Source: Planctomycetota bacterium
GTDB lineage: Bacteria > Planctomycetota > SKW154
Assembly: GCA_026418755.1 (NCBI GenBank)
Contig: JAOAAR010000123.1
Span: forward strand, 1 to 6,312
DNA length: 6,312 bases
Reading direction: 5' to 3'
A program made the translations under genes and the position numbers. This document shows, one piece after another, positions 1 through 5,837 of this stretch (positions within the stretch are counted from its first letter, which is position 1; every line of letters starts with the position of its first letter). The notes beneath the pieces were generated by a model. The model did not search any database, had not been told where the DNA came from, and saw nothing but the letters and a program-made list of their open reading frames with translations.

Positions 1-2435
1 ATCCGCTCTTTCACAAAAAGAAGTTTCTCCTTCGCTTTCAATGCAAGGTCGCTCAAAGGAATTGTTGTCAACTTCTTACACATATCAGCCGCCTCTTCAC
101 TCTTACCCTGCTCAAGAAGGGAATCTATCTCCTTGATTTGTCTTTCAAAACTGTCTCGCAGTTTTTGCTCATCCTCTTTCGCCGCTTTAAGAGTCCGTAA
201 TCTCCCTAACTCCTCGTTCGCCTTAGTCCTAATAGAAGTAATTTTGCTCTCTTTGTATATTTCGAGTTCTTTTATTGCCGCCTCGTAATCGCCCTTTCCT
301 TCCTTAACTTCCGCTCTCGTTAGCGCCGATTCAAAATCGCGCCTCGCATTAGCAATCATCTCTTCAAATTTCTCTACCTGCTTTCTCGCCGCTTCCCTCA
401 CCGATGTGACCTTGCTCGCTGTAAACGGCAATAGAATCTCCTTCCCACGCTCAAAATCCCCCCCCTTGCGCATCTCGTCCAATTGCCTCTCTATGCTCGC
501 ATAACCATCCTTCGCACTCTTAACAGTATCCTCAGCAGTCTTGTAAATCCCTTCAATACTCTCCTTCAATCTTTCTGTTTCATCATCTTTTGCAAGGCGG
601 AAAACTCCTCTTACCATCTGAAGCAGAGGCTCCGCCAACTGAACAGTCTCCTCAGGTTTTTCAGTCGTATCCGCCGCCAAAACAGCAATCCCCGCTCCCG
701 CATACTCCTTGAACTTCTTTATAATCTCGCTACGCCTGCTCTGCAAGACAGTATACGAAGGAGTCATCTGATACTGCGAAGGGTAAGAATCAAGCCTCTC
801 CAATGCAACATCAAACTGCCTCTTCTCAACAAAAGAATCCACTATGGGCAAAAGTTTGTTCAACTCGTCCTGAGCACTTCTTATCAGCGCTTCTTTTTGC
901 GCCTCTTCTTCCTTCTTCCGTTTATAACCGTCATAAATAAAGTATCCAACCACCGCCGCTACAACAACTAACACTGCAGCAATGGATAGCGCCACAGGAA
1001 ATCTCTTCTCTCCAGCAGGCCTGACGCCCGTAAGAATCCCCTCTACACGCTCCAAATCCTTAATCAACTCTTCTGCCGTCTGATACCGTTTTTCAGGCTC
1101 TTTCTGCAACATCTTCAAAATCACTCTTGAAACTTCCGGATGTATCTCCTTCGAAAGAGTCTCAGGCTTCGGAGGCTCCTGCCTTAAGTGGGCTTCCATT
1201 ATCTTGAATGCGGTCTTCCCGTCAAAGGGTTTTTTCCCTGTCACTATTTCGAAAAATGTCACACCCAATGCATAAATGTCAACCCGTGCATCAGCAGGTT
1301 TCCCTTCAAACTGCTCAGGCGCCATATAGTGCGGCGTCCCCATCAGAAGCGATTTCGAAAGCGACAGGTCCTTCTCCACATCGGCGCTTTTTACCAGCCC
1401 AAAATCTGCTACCTTCACCTCCCCTGCTTTCGTCAGCATTATATTGTCAGGCTTTATGTCTCGATGTATCATTCCTTGTTTGTGAGCCGTCATCAAAGCC
1501 TTTGCCGCATCTTTTATCATCCGCACCGCACTCAACTGGTCAATCCTTTGCTCTCTCTCTATCTTCTTCGACAAACTTTCTCCATCAATGAACTGCATCA
1601 CAATGTAACTGTATCCGCCTTCAAACTCACCTGCATCATATACAGTCACTATGTTCGGATGCTCGATTTTCGCGGCAGCCCTTGCCTCCCTCAAAAACCT
1701 CTTCTTATGCATCTCCCCCATCAAAGCAGGAGAAAGAATCTTCACCGCCACATCCTTGTTCAGAGTCACATGCTTCGCCTTGAAGACGACCCCCATACCA
1801 CCTTCACCCAACTTCTCCATAATCTGGCAGGAACCGACCCGCTTGCCGATGAACATATCGTCAATCTTCTTAATATGAGTCTTTGTATCATATGCCGTCC
1901 CTTCGGTGGAAAGAGTCTCAATCTTGTCTGGTAACTGAAGAGGCGCCCCACATTTGAGGCATGTGTACTCCTGCCCTTCCCTGAAATCTTTCACCGTATA
2001 TTGCGCCTGACACTCAGGGCACTTCATTATCTTCTTTCCCTGCGATTCAAGTACATCCAATGCATCATCAAGTGAAAGTGTCCCGCCTTTGTGTAGTAAT
2101 TGCTCTATTCTCTGATTTGTCTTCAACCTGTTCTCAATAGCATCCCACAACTGCGTGTATGTTATGTAACCCTTCTTCGCTGCCTCCTCTCCAAACTCTA
2201 TATCCTCATAAGACTCATCTTCTTCGCTTACCGTCTTCCCTTTCAAATTCGTAATAATCTCTTTCACAACCTTATTAGATATGACTCCTTTATCAATCAT
2301 AATAGTGATAACTGAACGCACAGAACCTTCTTTCTCCTTTATCTTCAACGCTTCCTCCAACTGCTGCTCAGAAATAAGCCCCTTCTTCAGCGCCTCTTTC
2401 GCCAATTCTACATCGTTCTTCATCAAATCAAACAT
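1..2435 (-). CDS. Membrane-anchored Ser/Thr protein kinase with N-terminal zinc ribbon (3' end beyond window)
   Basis: The frame is open from ATG (2435-2433) to the left edge, at least 811 residues, with no stop. The start is fixed by a strong GGAGG seven bases upstream. Residues 9-132 form a helical module with four KKG/DKG/HKG turns. CPEC (139-142) and CLKC (159-162) make a zinc ribbon. The kinase domain spans about 203-462: glycine loop GEGGMG (210-215), VAVK lysine K232, helix-C glutamate E250, HRDIKPDN (324-331, catalytic D326), DFG (344-346) and APE (372-374). An activation loop with S358, S360, S362 and T367 suggests autophosphorylation. One membrane helix lies at about 479-501, followed by KRKK, and then a charged helical, TPR-like tail. 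By family knowledge this is a PknB-type (Hanks-type) kinase phosphorylating Ser/Thr. The kinase side should be cytoplasmic; if there is a single crossing, the tail lies outside the inner membrane. There are no PASTA repeats in the visible part. Substrate and signal are unknown. Confidence 0.95.
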   Translation of the reverse strand, partial: MFDLMKNDVELAKEALKKGLISEQQLEEALKIKEKEGSVRSVITIMIDKGVISNKVVKEIITNLKGKTVSEEDESYEDIEFGEEAAKKGYITYTQLWDAIENRLKTNQRIEQLLHKGGTLSLDDALDVLESQGKKIMKCPECQAQYTVKDFREGQEYTCLKCGAPLQLPDKIETLSTEGTAYDTKTHIKKIDDMFIGKRVGSCQIMEKLGEGGMGVVFKAKHVTLNKDVAVKILSPALMGEMHKKRFLREARAAAKIEHPNIVTVYDAGEFEGGYSYIVMQFIDGESLSKKIEREQRIDQLSAVRMIKDAAKALMTAHKQGMIHRDIKPDNIMLTKAGEVKVADFGLVKSADVEKDLSLSKSLLMGTPHYMAPEQFEGKPADARVDIYALGVTFFEIVTGKKPFDGKTAFKIMEAHLRQEPPKPETLSKEIHPEVSRVILKMLQKEPEKRYQTAEELIKDLERVEGILTGVRPAGEKRFPVALSIAAVLVVVAAVVGYFIYDGYKRKKEEEAQKEALIRSAQDELNKLLPIVDSFVEKRQFDVALERLDSYPSQYQMTPSYTVLQSRRSEIIKKFKEYAGAGIAVLAADTTEKPEETVQLAEPLLQMVRGVFRLAKDDETERLKESIEGIYKTAEDTVKSAKDGYASIERQLDEMRKGGDFERGKEILLPFTASKVTSVREAARKQVEKFEEMIANARRDFESALTRAEVKEGKGDYEAAIKELEIYKESKITSIRTKANEELGRLRTLKAAKEDEQKLRDSFERQIKEIDSLLEQGKSEEAADMCKKLTTIPLSDLALKAKEKLLFVKER
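198..293 (-). repeat. Protein-level repeat in kinase tail, unit 2 (residues 715-746)
   Basis: The unit begins GDYEAAIKEL and contains SKITSIR at 730-736. It matches the unit at 659-690 with identical internal spacing (15 residues from G to S), giving a 56-residue period. The GD-Y/F-E-x-A opening is typical of TPR-like helical hairpins. A weaker third unit starts at about residue 777 (GKSEEAA). Confidence 0.6.
366..461 (-). repeat. Protein-level repeat in kinase tail, unit 1 (residues 659-690)
   Basis: The unit begins GDFERGKEIL and contains SKVTSVR at 674-680, parallel to GDYEAAIKEL and SKITSIR in the second unit 56 residues later. This points to tandem duplication of a helical unit in the tail beyond the membrane helix. 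The similarity is visible by eye in protein only; I did not find a matching exact DNA repeat. Confidence 0.6.
933..1001 (-). other. Transmembrane helix of the kinase (residues ~479-501)
   Basis: About 23 uncharged residues run from F479 to Y501, rich in A, V, L and I, with KR before and KRKK shortly after. It directly follows the end of the kinase domain. This is the only clear membrane segment in the visible 811 residues, so the protein is probably bitopic. Confidence 0.85.
1950..2021 (-). other. Zinc ribbon of the kinase (CxxC-x16-CxxC, residues 139-162)
   Basis: CPEC and CLKC are separated by 16 residues containing aromatic and polar positions, and the second pair is followed by G-A-P-L. 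This is the shape of an MJ0042-type zinc ribbon, a short domain often found in Planctomycetota and delta-proteobacterial proteins. It sits directly between the helical module and the kinase domain, where it could bind a partner or respond to metal or redox state. The motif is seen; metal binding and role are inferred. Confidence 0.75.
2040..2411 (-). other. N-terminal helical repeat module of the kinase (residues 9-132)
   Basis: Four similar turns are visible: KKGLIS at 17-22, DKGVIS at 48-53, KKGYIT at 87-92 and HKGGTLS at 115-121. Each is preceded by a helix and followed by a helix rich in L, E and Q (for example QQLEEAL after the first, TQLWDAI after the third). The pattern resembles the small helical 'KGLIT-x-QL-x-x-AL' units found at the N terminus of type II/IV secretion ATPases (MshEN-like) and in other signalling proteins. 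The glycines are 31, 39 and 28 residues apart, so the units are not strictly periodic. A role as a protein- or nucleotide-binding sensor is inference. Confidence 0.55.
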
Positions 2436-2442
2436 CGGACAA

Positions 2443-2450
2443 CCTCCCTC
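2443..2450 (-). promoter_or_regulatory. Ribosome binding site of the kinase gene
   Basis: On the minus strand the sequence reads GAGGGAGG, then seven bases, then ATG at 2435. GGAGG is a full anti-Shine-Dalgarno match at ideal distance and supports this start over any other. Confidence 0.85.
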
Positions 2451-2465
2451 ACATTGAGTTTCATT

Positions 2466-2494
2466 AGATTAAATAAAACTCTCCCTTGTGTCAA
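2466..2494 (-). promoter_or_regulatory. Candidate sigma70-type promoter for the kinase gene
   Basis: On the minus strand a perfect -35 TTGACA lies at 2494-2489. Seventeen bases later TAATCT (2471-2466) could serve as a weak -10; TCTAAT three bases further on is closer to consensus but would give a 20-base spacer. The position, about 30 bases before the start codon, suits a short leader. The -35 is convincing; the -10 choice is uncertain. Confidence 0.4.
2475..2482 (+). repeat. Octamer AAAACTCT, copy 1
   Basis: The first of three copies in the divergent region. It lies inside the spacer between the proposed -35 and -10 of the kinase promoter. Confidence 0.4.
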
Positions 2495-2498
2495 ACAA

Positions 2499-2506
2499 AA
2501 AACTCT
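2499..2506 (+). repeat. Octamer AAAACTCT, copy 2
   Basis: A direct copy 24 bases after copy 1, lying just upstream (in the minus-strand sense) of the kinase -35. Copies 1 and 2 therefore sit on either side of that TTGACA. It also forms half of a tiny CTCT-TGT-AGAG dyad at 2503-2513. Confidence 0.4.
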
Positions 2507-2609
2507 TGTAGAGATTCCCTTCCCTTCACCAGATGAATCTGTATATCGAGGCGCCACTGCGAGTGAAGTATTTATCCTCCTGTTTGTAGTAAAAGGGTTT
2601 TCCCCTTGC

Positions 2610-2617
2610 AGAGTTTT
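2610..2617 (-). repeat. Octamer AAAACTCT, copy 3 (inverted)
   Basis: On the plus strand it reads AGAGTTTT and ends three bases before the proposed -35 (TTGACT, 2621-2626) of the rightward operon. Its place is comparable to an upstream operator or activator site. Confidence 0.4.
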
Positions 2618-2620
2618 CTA

Positions 2621-2648
2621 TTGACTTACTGGATTCTTAAGGTACCAT
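2621..2648 (+). promoter_or_regulatory. Candidate sigma70-type promoter of the rightward operon
   Basis: TTGACT (2621-2626, five of six matches to TTGACA) is followed after 16 bases by TACCAT (2643-2648, four of six matches to TATAAT). A start of transcription near 2655 would give a leader of roughly 30 bases before the ATG. The AT-rich stretch at 2664-2673 is an alternative -10 region but is too far from this -35. Confidence 0.45.
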
Positions 2649-2673
2649 ATATCAAAAACACTAAATATATTAT

Positions 2674-2679
2674 GGGGGG
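2674..2679 (+). promoter_or_regulatory. Ribosome binding site (GGGGGG) of the first rightward gene
   Basis: A run of six G lies seven bases before ATG 2687. It can pair with the C-rich anti-Shine-Dalgarno using G-U as well as G-C pairs, and no closer AGGAGG is present. It supports the chosen start. Confidence 0.6.
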
Positions 2680-2686
2680 TTAAGTC

Positions 2687-3514
2687 ATGAAGAAGCATCT
2701 TTTCATTGCTTACATCGCTCTTTTATGCGCCACTCTGTTTGCCGCAGGTGATTCTCTTGAGACAGAATGGAAAAAGGGGGCAAAATTTGAAGTTTCACTC
2801 AGTGAAAAACTTGAGATGGACTACGGTGGAGGGGATAAACTCACATCATCGCTCACATCGAAGACGGCGGTGGAGGTCTTAGATGTCAAGGGCAACGAAA
2901 TCCAGATGAAGGTTTCTCTTCTTTCTTTCAAGCGCTCTGGTGAGAAAGAGATTGACAGCGAAAAACTGGAAGGAGATGCGCAAAAAAAGATGTTCAGTCT
3001 TGTCAAAGAGAAAGGATTATTAGTGACAATCTCCAAAAGCGAGATAAAGCAGATTAAGAATATAGATGAGTATTCAAAAGAGGCGGCATCAGGAGACGAG
3101 AATGTGGCAGCAATGCTCGCTCTTCAATATGAGCCGGTTTTCCGCTCGATGATGAAATGGCTGATTTTCATCTCCTCCGCAGGGAGCAAGAGTGGAGGGA
3201 AGAACTTAAGCGAGCGTATCGGAGAGAAATGGAGTGTTACTCTCAAGGCACATTCGCTGACTGTGGTGTATCAAGAAGTGGATATAACCTATGATGTCAC
3301 ATTGAAAGAAGTGAAGGCGGAATCTGCCGAGTTAACATACACTCTTAAGTCGGTGAAATCGGAAGAAGTGAAGGAAGCAAAAGGGAGTGGAAGTTTGCAG
3401 TTCGATTTGAAGAACAAGCGTCCGAGTAAATTCTCGCTGGAACAGTCGTTCAAGTTTGATGGCGAAGTAGAGAAGCAGAATGTGACACTCGAACTCTCCG
3501 AACCGAAGAAGTAG
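2687..3514 (+). CDS. Secreted protein of unknown function, DUF6263-like in character (275 aa)
   Basis: I do not recognise a named function. Residues 1-20 are a Sec-type signal peptide: MKK, a hydrophobic core, then LFAAG with likely cleavage around 19-21. C14 is not a proper lipobox cysteine because the residue before it is leucine. The mature part is highly charged (many K and E) with alternating hydrophobic residues typical of beta strands. A more helical middle (about 125-165) precedes IGEKW at 178-182, and further strand-like segments run to the C terminus. The layout of signal peptide, lysine-rich strands and a G-x-x-W motif before the second half recalls DUF6263-type envelope proteins, but that assignment is from memory. 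It is first in a three-gene operon, 14 bp before the next gene, and diverges from the kinase gene. The start is supported by a G-rich ribosome binding site and an upstream promoter candidate. It would act in the periplasm or at the outer surface. Confidence 0.85.
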   Translation: MKKHLFIAYIALLCATLFAAGDSLETEWKKGAKFEVSLSEKLEMDYGGGDKLTSSLTSKTAVEVLDVKGNEIQMKVSLLSFKRSGEKEIDSEKLEGDAQKKMFSLVKEKGLLVTISKSEIKQIKNIDEYSKEAASGDENVAAMLALQYEPVFRSMMKWLIFISSAGSKSGGKNLSERIGEKWSVTLKAHSLTVVYQEVDITYDVTLKEVKAESAELTYTLKSVKSEEVKEAKGSGSLQFDLKNKRPSKFSLEQSFKFDGEVEKQNVTLELSEPKK

Positions 3515-3528
3515 AAGGCTTAAGGATA

Positions 3529-4332
3529 ATGAGGCTTTCCGCTTTCAGCCTGATAGTATTTGTGGTTGCAGGCTTTTTCGTAATCCAAAAAGCACCAACG
3601 AAGACTTTTGTTTTCCGCTGTGAGACATCTACACTTGTGGTGCACACAATCCAAAGCGAAGATGAGAAAGTCCATAGAGAGAAGTCCAGTTACCTGCTTG
3701 ACTATGCGGTTGACTTCGGCAACAGAGAGAGTTACACCGTTCTATCTGCGCGCATAGAGCGGCACACTAATGACAAAACATGGGTTTATGAAACAGGAAA
3801 AGAGGGCGAGCCAAAAGCGAGTGGACTGTTCTTTGAAACCTTCAGAAATAAACCTTTGATTCTATCTTCTGACGAAAGACAACTGACAAACACTCCTGAA
3901 GAGATTCCGTTCTTCAAGCAGGCTGAAAAGAACATAGCACTTCAAACCCTCTCCTTCGCACTTTCTGTCAGCCTCCGTCATAAAGACCCCTGGAAAGAGA
4001 GAAACGACAAATCTTCTCTGCCTCTTTCTCCTCTTGGAGAACTTCTTCTCTGTCTCTCATACCGCGAAGCAGGCAAGATGAGAGAGGGAAAGCGTTGGGA
4101 GATTCTTCTCGAAAGGATTGAATTCTTACCCAACGAGCATCTTAAAGGAGTGATAAAAGTTGAGATTAAAGAGCCGAATATGAGTGGCTGGGCGCTTTAT
4201 GATGACGATGGATTTTTAATCACTGCGAGACTCTCATACCGCTTAAAACTTATACTCTCACAATGCATCCCTTCGCACTTCTGTTCGGTTGAATCATCGG
4301 CTGTCTCATCAGTAGTGATTGAAAGAAGGTGA
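3529..4332 (+). CDS. Membrane-anchored or secreted protein of unknown function (267 aa)
   Basis: I recognise no family. Residues 4-19 are a hydrophobic segment after MR, either a signal peptide or an uncleaved anchor; no clear A-x-A cleavage site follows (the sequence continues VIQKAPTK), so an anchor is slightly favoured. The rest has alternating strand-like segments (about 25-95 and 190-245) around a more helical middle (125-182). GKRW at 187-190 sits in a position similar to IGEKW of the preceding gene product, and both are followed by strand-like sequence, so the two may be distant paralogues. Four cysteines (31, 175, 246, 252) could allow disulphides. The ATG lies 14 bp after the previous stop; GAAGG ten bases upstream is the likely ribosome binding site, since AAGGA two bases upstream is too close. 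The stop is one base before the next gene's ATG, implying translational coupling. Confidence 0.8.
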   Translation: MRLSAFSLIVFVVAGFFVIQKAPTKTFVFRCETSTLVVHTIQSEDEKVHREKSSYLLDYAVDFGNRESYTVLSARIERHTNDKTWVYETGKEGEPKASGLFFETFRNKPLILSSDERQLTNTPEEIPFFKQAEKNIALQTLSFALSVSLRHKDPWKERNDKSSLPLSPLGELLLCLSYREAGKMREGKRWEILLERIEFLPNEHLKGVIKVEIKEPNMSGWALYDDDGFLITARLSYRLKLILSQCIPSHFCSVESSAVSSVVIERR

Positions 4333-4333
4333 A

Positions 4334-4951
4334 ATGGAAAAGTCCGTGCTTGTCGTTAGAAGAGATGCGCTCTTCGAAGGTGTGGGAGAGTTTAGCGGAT
4401 TCGTTTCCGAGCAAAAGAAACTCGAAACCATTATCTCAAACATCCGTAAGAACTGCTTTTTCACTCTCCGCAGCAAAGCAGAAGATGACCCTTCAACCAA
4501 ACAGGTGATTCCGTACTGTCCCATCATCAGTGCCGATAGAGTATTGCTTATCAAGCGAAAAGCCACACAGGACGAGAAGAGGCTGCATAATCTCTATTCG
4601 CTTGGAATCGGCGGACATATAAATCCTGCTGATGGCAGCGAAAAAGATTTCGACACATTACTTAAAGCAGCCCTTATGCGGGAACTGAATGAGGAGTTGC
4701 TTCTTTTGTGTAAGTTCTCCATAAGGCTCGTAGGAGTCTTAAACGATGAGAGCAATTCGGTCGGCGCTGTCCATTTCGGGCTCGTTCATACGGTAAAGGT
4801 TGAAAACAAGAACCGAATCAGGATTGGAGAATCTGAGCAGATGAGCGGAGAGTTCATAGCCATAAGAGAACTCGCCAGTTTCAAGGACGAAATGGAAACC
4901 TGGTCGAAAATTTTATACGAGAACATAAGCAAATGGTTTCCTAATACCTGA
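4334..4951 (+). CDS. Nudix (MutT-type) hydrolase (205 aa)
   Basis: The Nudix core is clear: LGIGGHINPADG at 90-101 followed by RELNEEL at 116-122, with E117, E120 and E121 as the metal-binding set. Around it are IPYCPII and VLLIKRK strands before the box and VGVLNDE and VHFGLVHTV strands after it, as in the fold. The GIGGHINP-D wording resembles a bacterial MutT-family group annotated as predicted phosphoesterases. Such enzymes hydrolyse nucleoside diphosphates linked to another group; the substrate here is unknown. The box departs from G-x5-E-x7-REUxEExGU: the first Glu is T108, the final Gly is L123, and there are extra residues after GG. Start choice: ATG 4334, one base after the upstream stop, with AAGG at 4326-4329. 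A TTG at 4319 in the same frame would add five residues and overlap the upstream gene; I consider it less likely. No signal peptide, so cytoplasmic. Confidence 0.9.
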   Translation: MEKSVLVVRRDALFEGVGEFSGFVSEQKKLETIISNIRKNCFFTLRSKAEDDPSTKQVIPYCPIISADRVLLIKRKATQDEKRLHNLYSLGIGGHINPADGSEKDFDTLLKAALMRELNEELLLLCKFSIRLVGVLNDESNSVGAVHFGLVHTVKVENKNRIRIGESEQMSGEFIAIRELASFKDEMETWSKILYENISKWFPNT

Positions 4952-4968
4952 ACCAATAAGTAGTCTTG
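4952..4968. other. 17 bp convergent junction without terminator
   Basis: The stops of the Nudix gene (TGA 4949-4951) and exbD (TGA, plus-strand 4969-4971) face each other across 17 bases. No GC-rich stem followed by a T run is visible here or just inside either gene. Termination is probably Rho-dependent, or the transcripts overlap. Confidence 0.6.
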
Positions 4969-5364
4969 TCAGCGTTTGTGCTCTGCGGCAACAGAGATTT
5001 TTTTCGCACCTGCTATTCTGCACTCATCCAGCACCTCGACCAACTTGCCCACCGGCGCCCCTTTATCCGAATCGATAATAACTGCCCGCTCAGGCATACC
5101 ACGCAAAGCCTCGCGCACCAGCATCCGCAGTCCTGTCAAGTCAGTGCGCTTCCCCCCCACAGACAAAATCCCGTCCTTCGATAAAGTGACAACAAAAGGG
5201 CGCTCGCTTAAGATGCCGACACTCGCCGCACGCGGACGCTCAACAGGCACTACACTATACTTCTCAAAATGTGCCGTCACTAAAAAGAAGATTAAAAGTA
5301 TGAACATCATATCAATGAGTGGAGCAATGGAAATCTGCGGTTCTTTAACCCTCGACCTGCGCAC
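4969..5364 (-). CDS. exbD: ExbD/TolR-family biopolymer transport protein (131 aa)
   Basis: The protein has the ExbD layout: a short basic cytoplasmic N terminus (MRRSRVK), one membrane helix at about 14-31 and a periplasmic domain to residue 131. The IAPLIDMMFILLIFFLVT segment carries the conserved membrane aspartate D18, which in this family takes part in proton passage. The C-terminal stretch with VIIDSDKGAPVGKLVEVLD and AGAKKISVAAE is the family's usual ending. The length is normal. The start is GTG at 5364-5362, with GGGG seven bases upstream. It overlaps exbB by 20 bp, implying coupled translation. With ExbB it should form a proton-driven inner-membrane complex passing energy to a periplasm-spanning or outer-membrane partner; no TonB is in the window. 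A TolR role cannot be excluded from sequence alone. Confidence 0.93.
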   Translation of the reverse strand: MRRSRVKEPQISIAPLIDMMFILLIFFLVTAHFEKYSVVPVERPRAASVGILSERPFVVTLSKDGILSVGGKRTDLTGLRMLVREALRGMPERAVIIDSDKGAPVGKLVEVLDECRIAGAKKISVAAEHKR

Positions 5365-5824
5365 CCCTTCTCCCCTTTCCTATTCTCCGTTCAGCGCGCT
5401 CAACAAGATAGACCCCATAAAATGCTAAAATCATCAAAGGTAGCGCAACGATGAGGCCAGCCTCCGTCGTCAGCACCGCCTCAGAAATCCCCGCCGAGAT
5501 GAACGAAGATTCTAAAGTCCCATACGCCTCGACCGTCTTGAAAGCACTCATCATACCACGCACCGTTCCCAAAAGCCCAAGAAGCGGAGCAATTCCCGCC
5601 AGCACTCCTACTATGTGAAGCATCTCCTGAGATTTCTTTATCCTTTTCTCCGCCTCACTAAAACAAGGAGACCCACCTCCCTTCATCTCCTTCATAGCAA
5701 GACGAAGAAATACAAAAGCGCGCATGGCGAGGAACCAGCCAACAATACTCACACCTATTATAACATAAACTAATAGACCGCCTCGCTGCATCAGAAACCG
5801 CACCTCTTCAAATGCCGCCGCCAC
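5345..5824 (-). CDS. exbB: ExbB/TolQ/MotA-family proton channel protein (159 aa)
   Basis: Three membrane segments are visible (about 16-40, 68-88 and 118-143). Family motifs are GIAPLLGLLGTVRGM at 77-91 and GISEAVLTTEAGLIVALP at 112-129, the conserved proton-channel region that packs around ExbD. At 159 residues it is shorter than the roughly 210-245 of enterobacterial ExbB/TolQ, mainly through a short cytoplasmic loop (about 41-67) and a short C terminus; such short forms are common in operons outside the Proteobacteria. The start is GTG at 5824-5822 with AAGGGG seven bases upstream; it is the first usable start after the in-frame TGA of the preceding gene. Met12 would cut into the first membrane segment's flank and is less likely. 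Inner membrane; partner of the ExbD encoded next. The assignment to ExbB rather than TolQ is by convention for a lone pair. Confidence 0.93.
   Translation of the reverse strand: MAAAFEEVRFLMQRGGLLVYVIIGVSIVGWFLAMRAFVFLRLAMKEMKGGGSPCFSEAEKRIKKSQEMLHIVGVLAGIAPLLGLLGTVRGMMSAFKTVEAYGTLESSFISAGISEAVLTTEAGLIVALPLMILAFYGVYLVERAERRIGKGRRGAQVEG
5372..5377 (-). promoter_or_regulatory. Ribosome binding site of exbD, inside exbB
   Basis: On the minus strand the sequence AAGGGG ends seven bases before GTG 5364, within the last codons of exbB. A second purine run (GAAGGGG) abuts the start codon and is too close to serve. The site fits coupled translation of exbB and exbD. Confidence 0.55.
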
Positions 5825-5831
5825 TCTACCG

Positions 5832-5837
5832 CCCCTT
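5832..5837 (-). promoter_or_regulatory. Ribosome binding site of exbB
   Basis: On the minus strand AAGGGG lies seven bases before GTG 5824 and overlaps the upstream stop region. It decides in favour of the GTG start over Met12. Confidence 0.6.

Larger units (their letters stand above)
2436..2686. other. Divergent intergenic region with no gene
   Basis: These 251 bases separate the divergent kinase and secreted-protein genes. They hold a candidate promoter in each direction, both ribosome binding sites and three copies of an octamer. A short stem (AAGGG, loop TTTTC, CCCTT, at 2593-2607) is too small to be a confident terminator. I see no small reading frame with a ribosome binding site and no RNA gene here. 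Confidence 0.75.

Noticed and set aside
1766..1951. Minus-strand frame of 61 codons inside the kinase gene
   Set aside because: It is in a different frame from the kinase over the zinc ribbon and glycine loop region, and has no independent support.
483..2315. Several plus-strand reading frames of 70-250 codons over the left third
   Set aside because: They lie antisense to the kinase gene, whose minus-strand frame has all kinase motifs. Their products are low-complexity, rich in L, H, R and S, and match no family; none has a convincing ribosome binding site.
2593..2607. Small hairpin AAGGG-TTTTC-CCCTT as a terminator or regulatory RNA
   Set aside because: The stem is only five base pairs, no T run follows, and no gene ends nearby on either strand.
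2726..2728. Lipoprotein attachment cysteine (C14) in the first secreted protein
   Set aside because: The residue before the cysteine is leucine rather than G, A or S, and the hydrophobic core continues past it, so a normal signal peptide fits better.
2821..3647. Minus-strand frames opposite the two secreted-protein genes
   Set aside because: They are shadows of plus-strand genes that have signal peptides, ribosome binding sites and operon spacing.
4319..4333. TTG start for the Nudix hydrolase
   Set aside because: It would add five non-conserved residues and overlap the previous gene, while the ATG at 4334 is one base after that gene's stop with an AAGG site in reach.
4309..4566. Minus-strand frame of 85 codons opposite the Nudix gene start
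   Set aside because: The plus strand carries a clear Nudix hydrolase; the antisense product has no recognisable domain.
4966..5428. Plus-strand frames of 72 and 150 codons opposite exbD and the end of exbB
   Set aside because: The minus strand encodes clear ExbD and ExbB with family motifs; the plus-strand products are not family-like.
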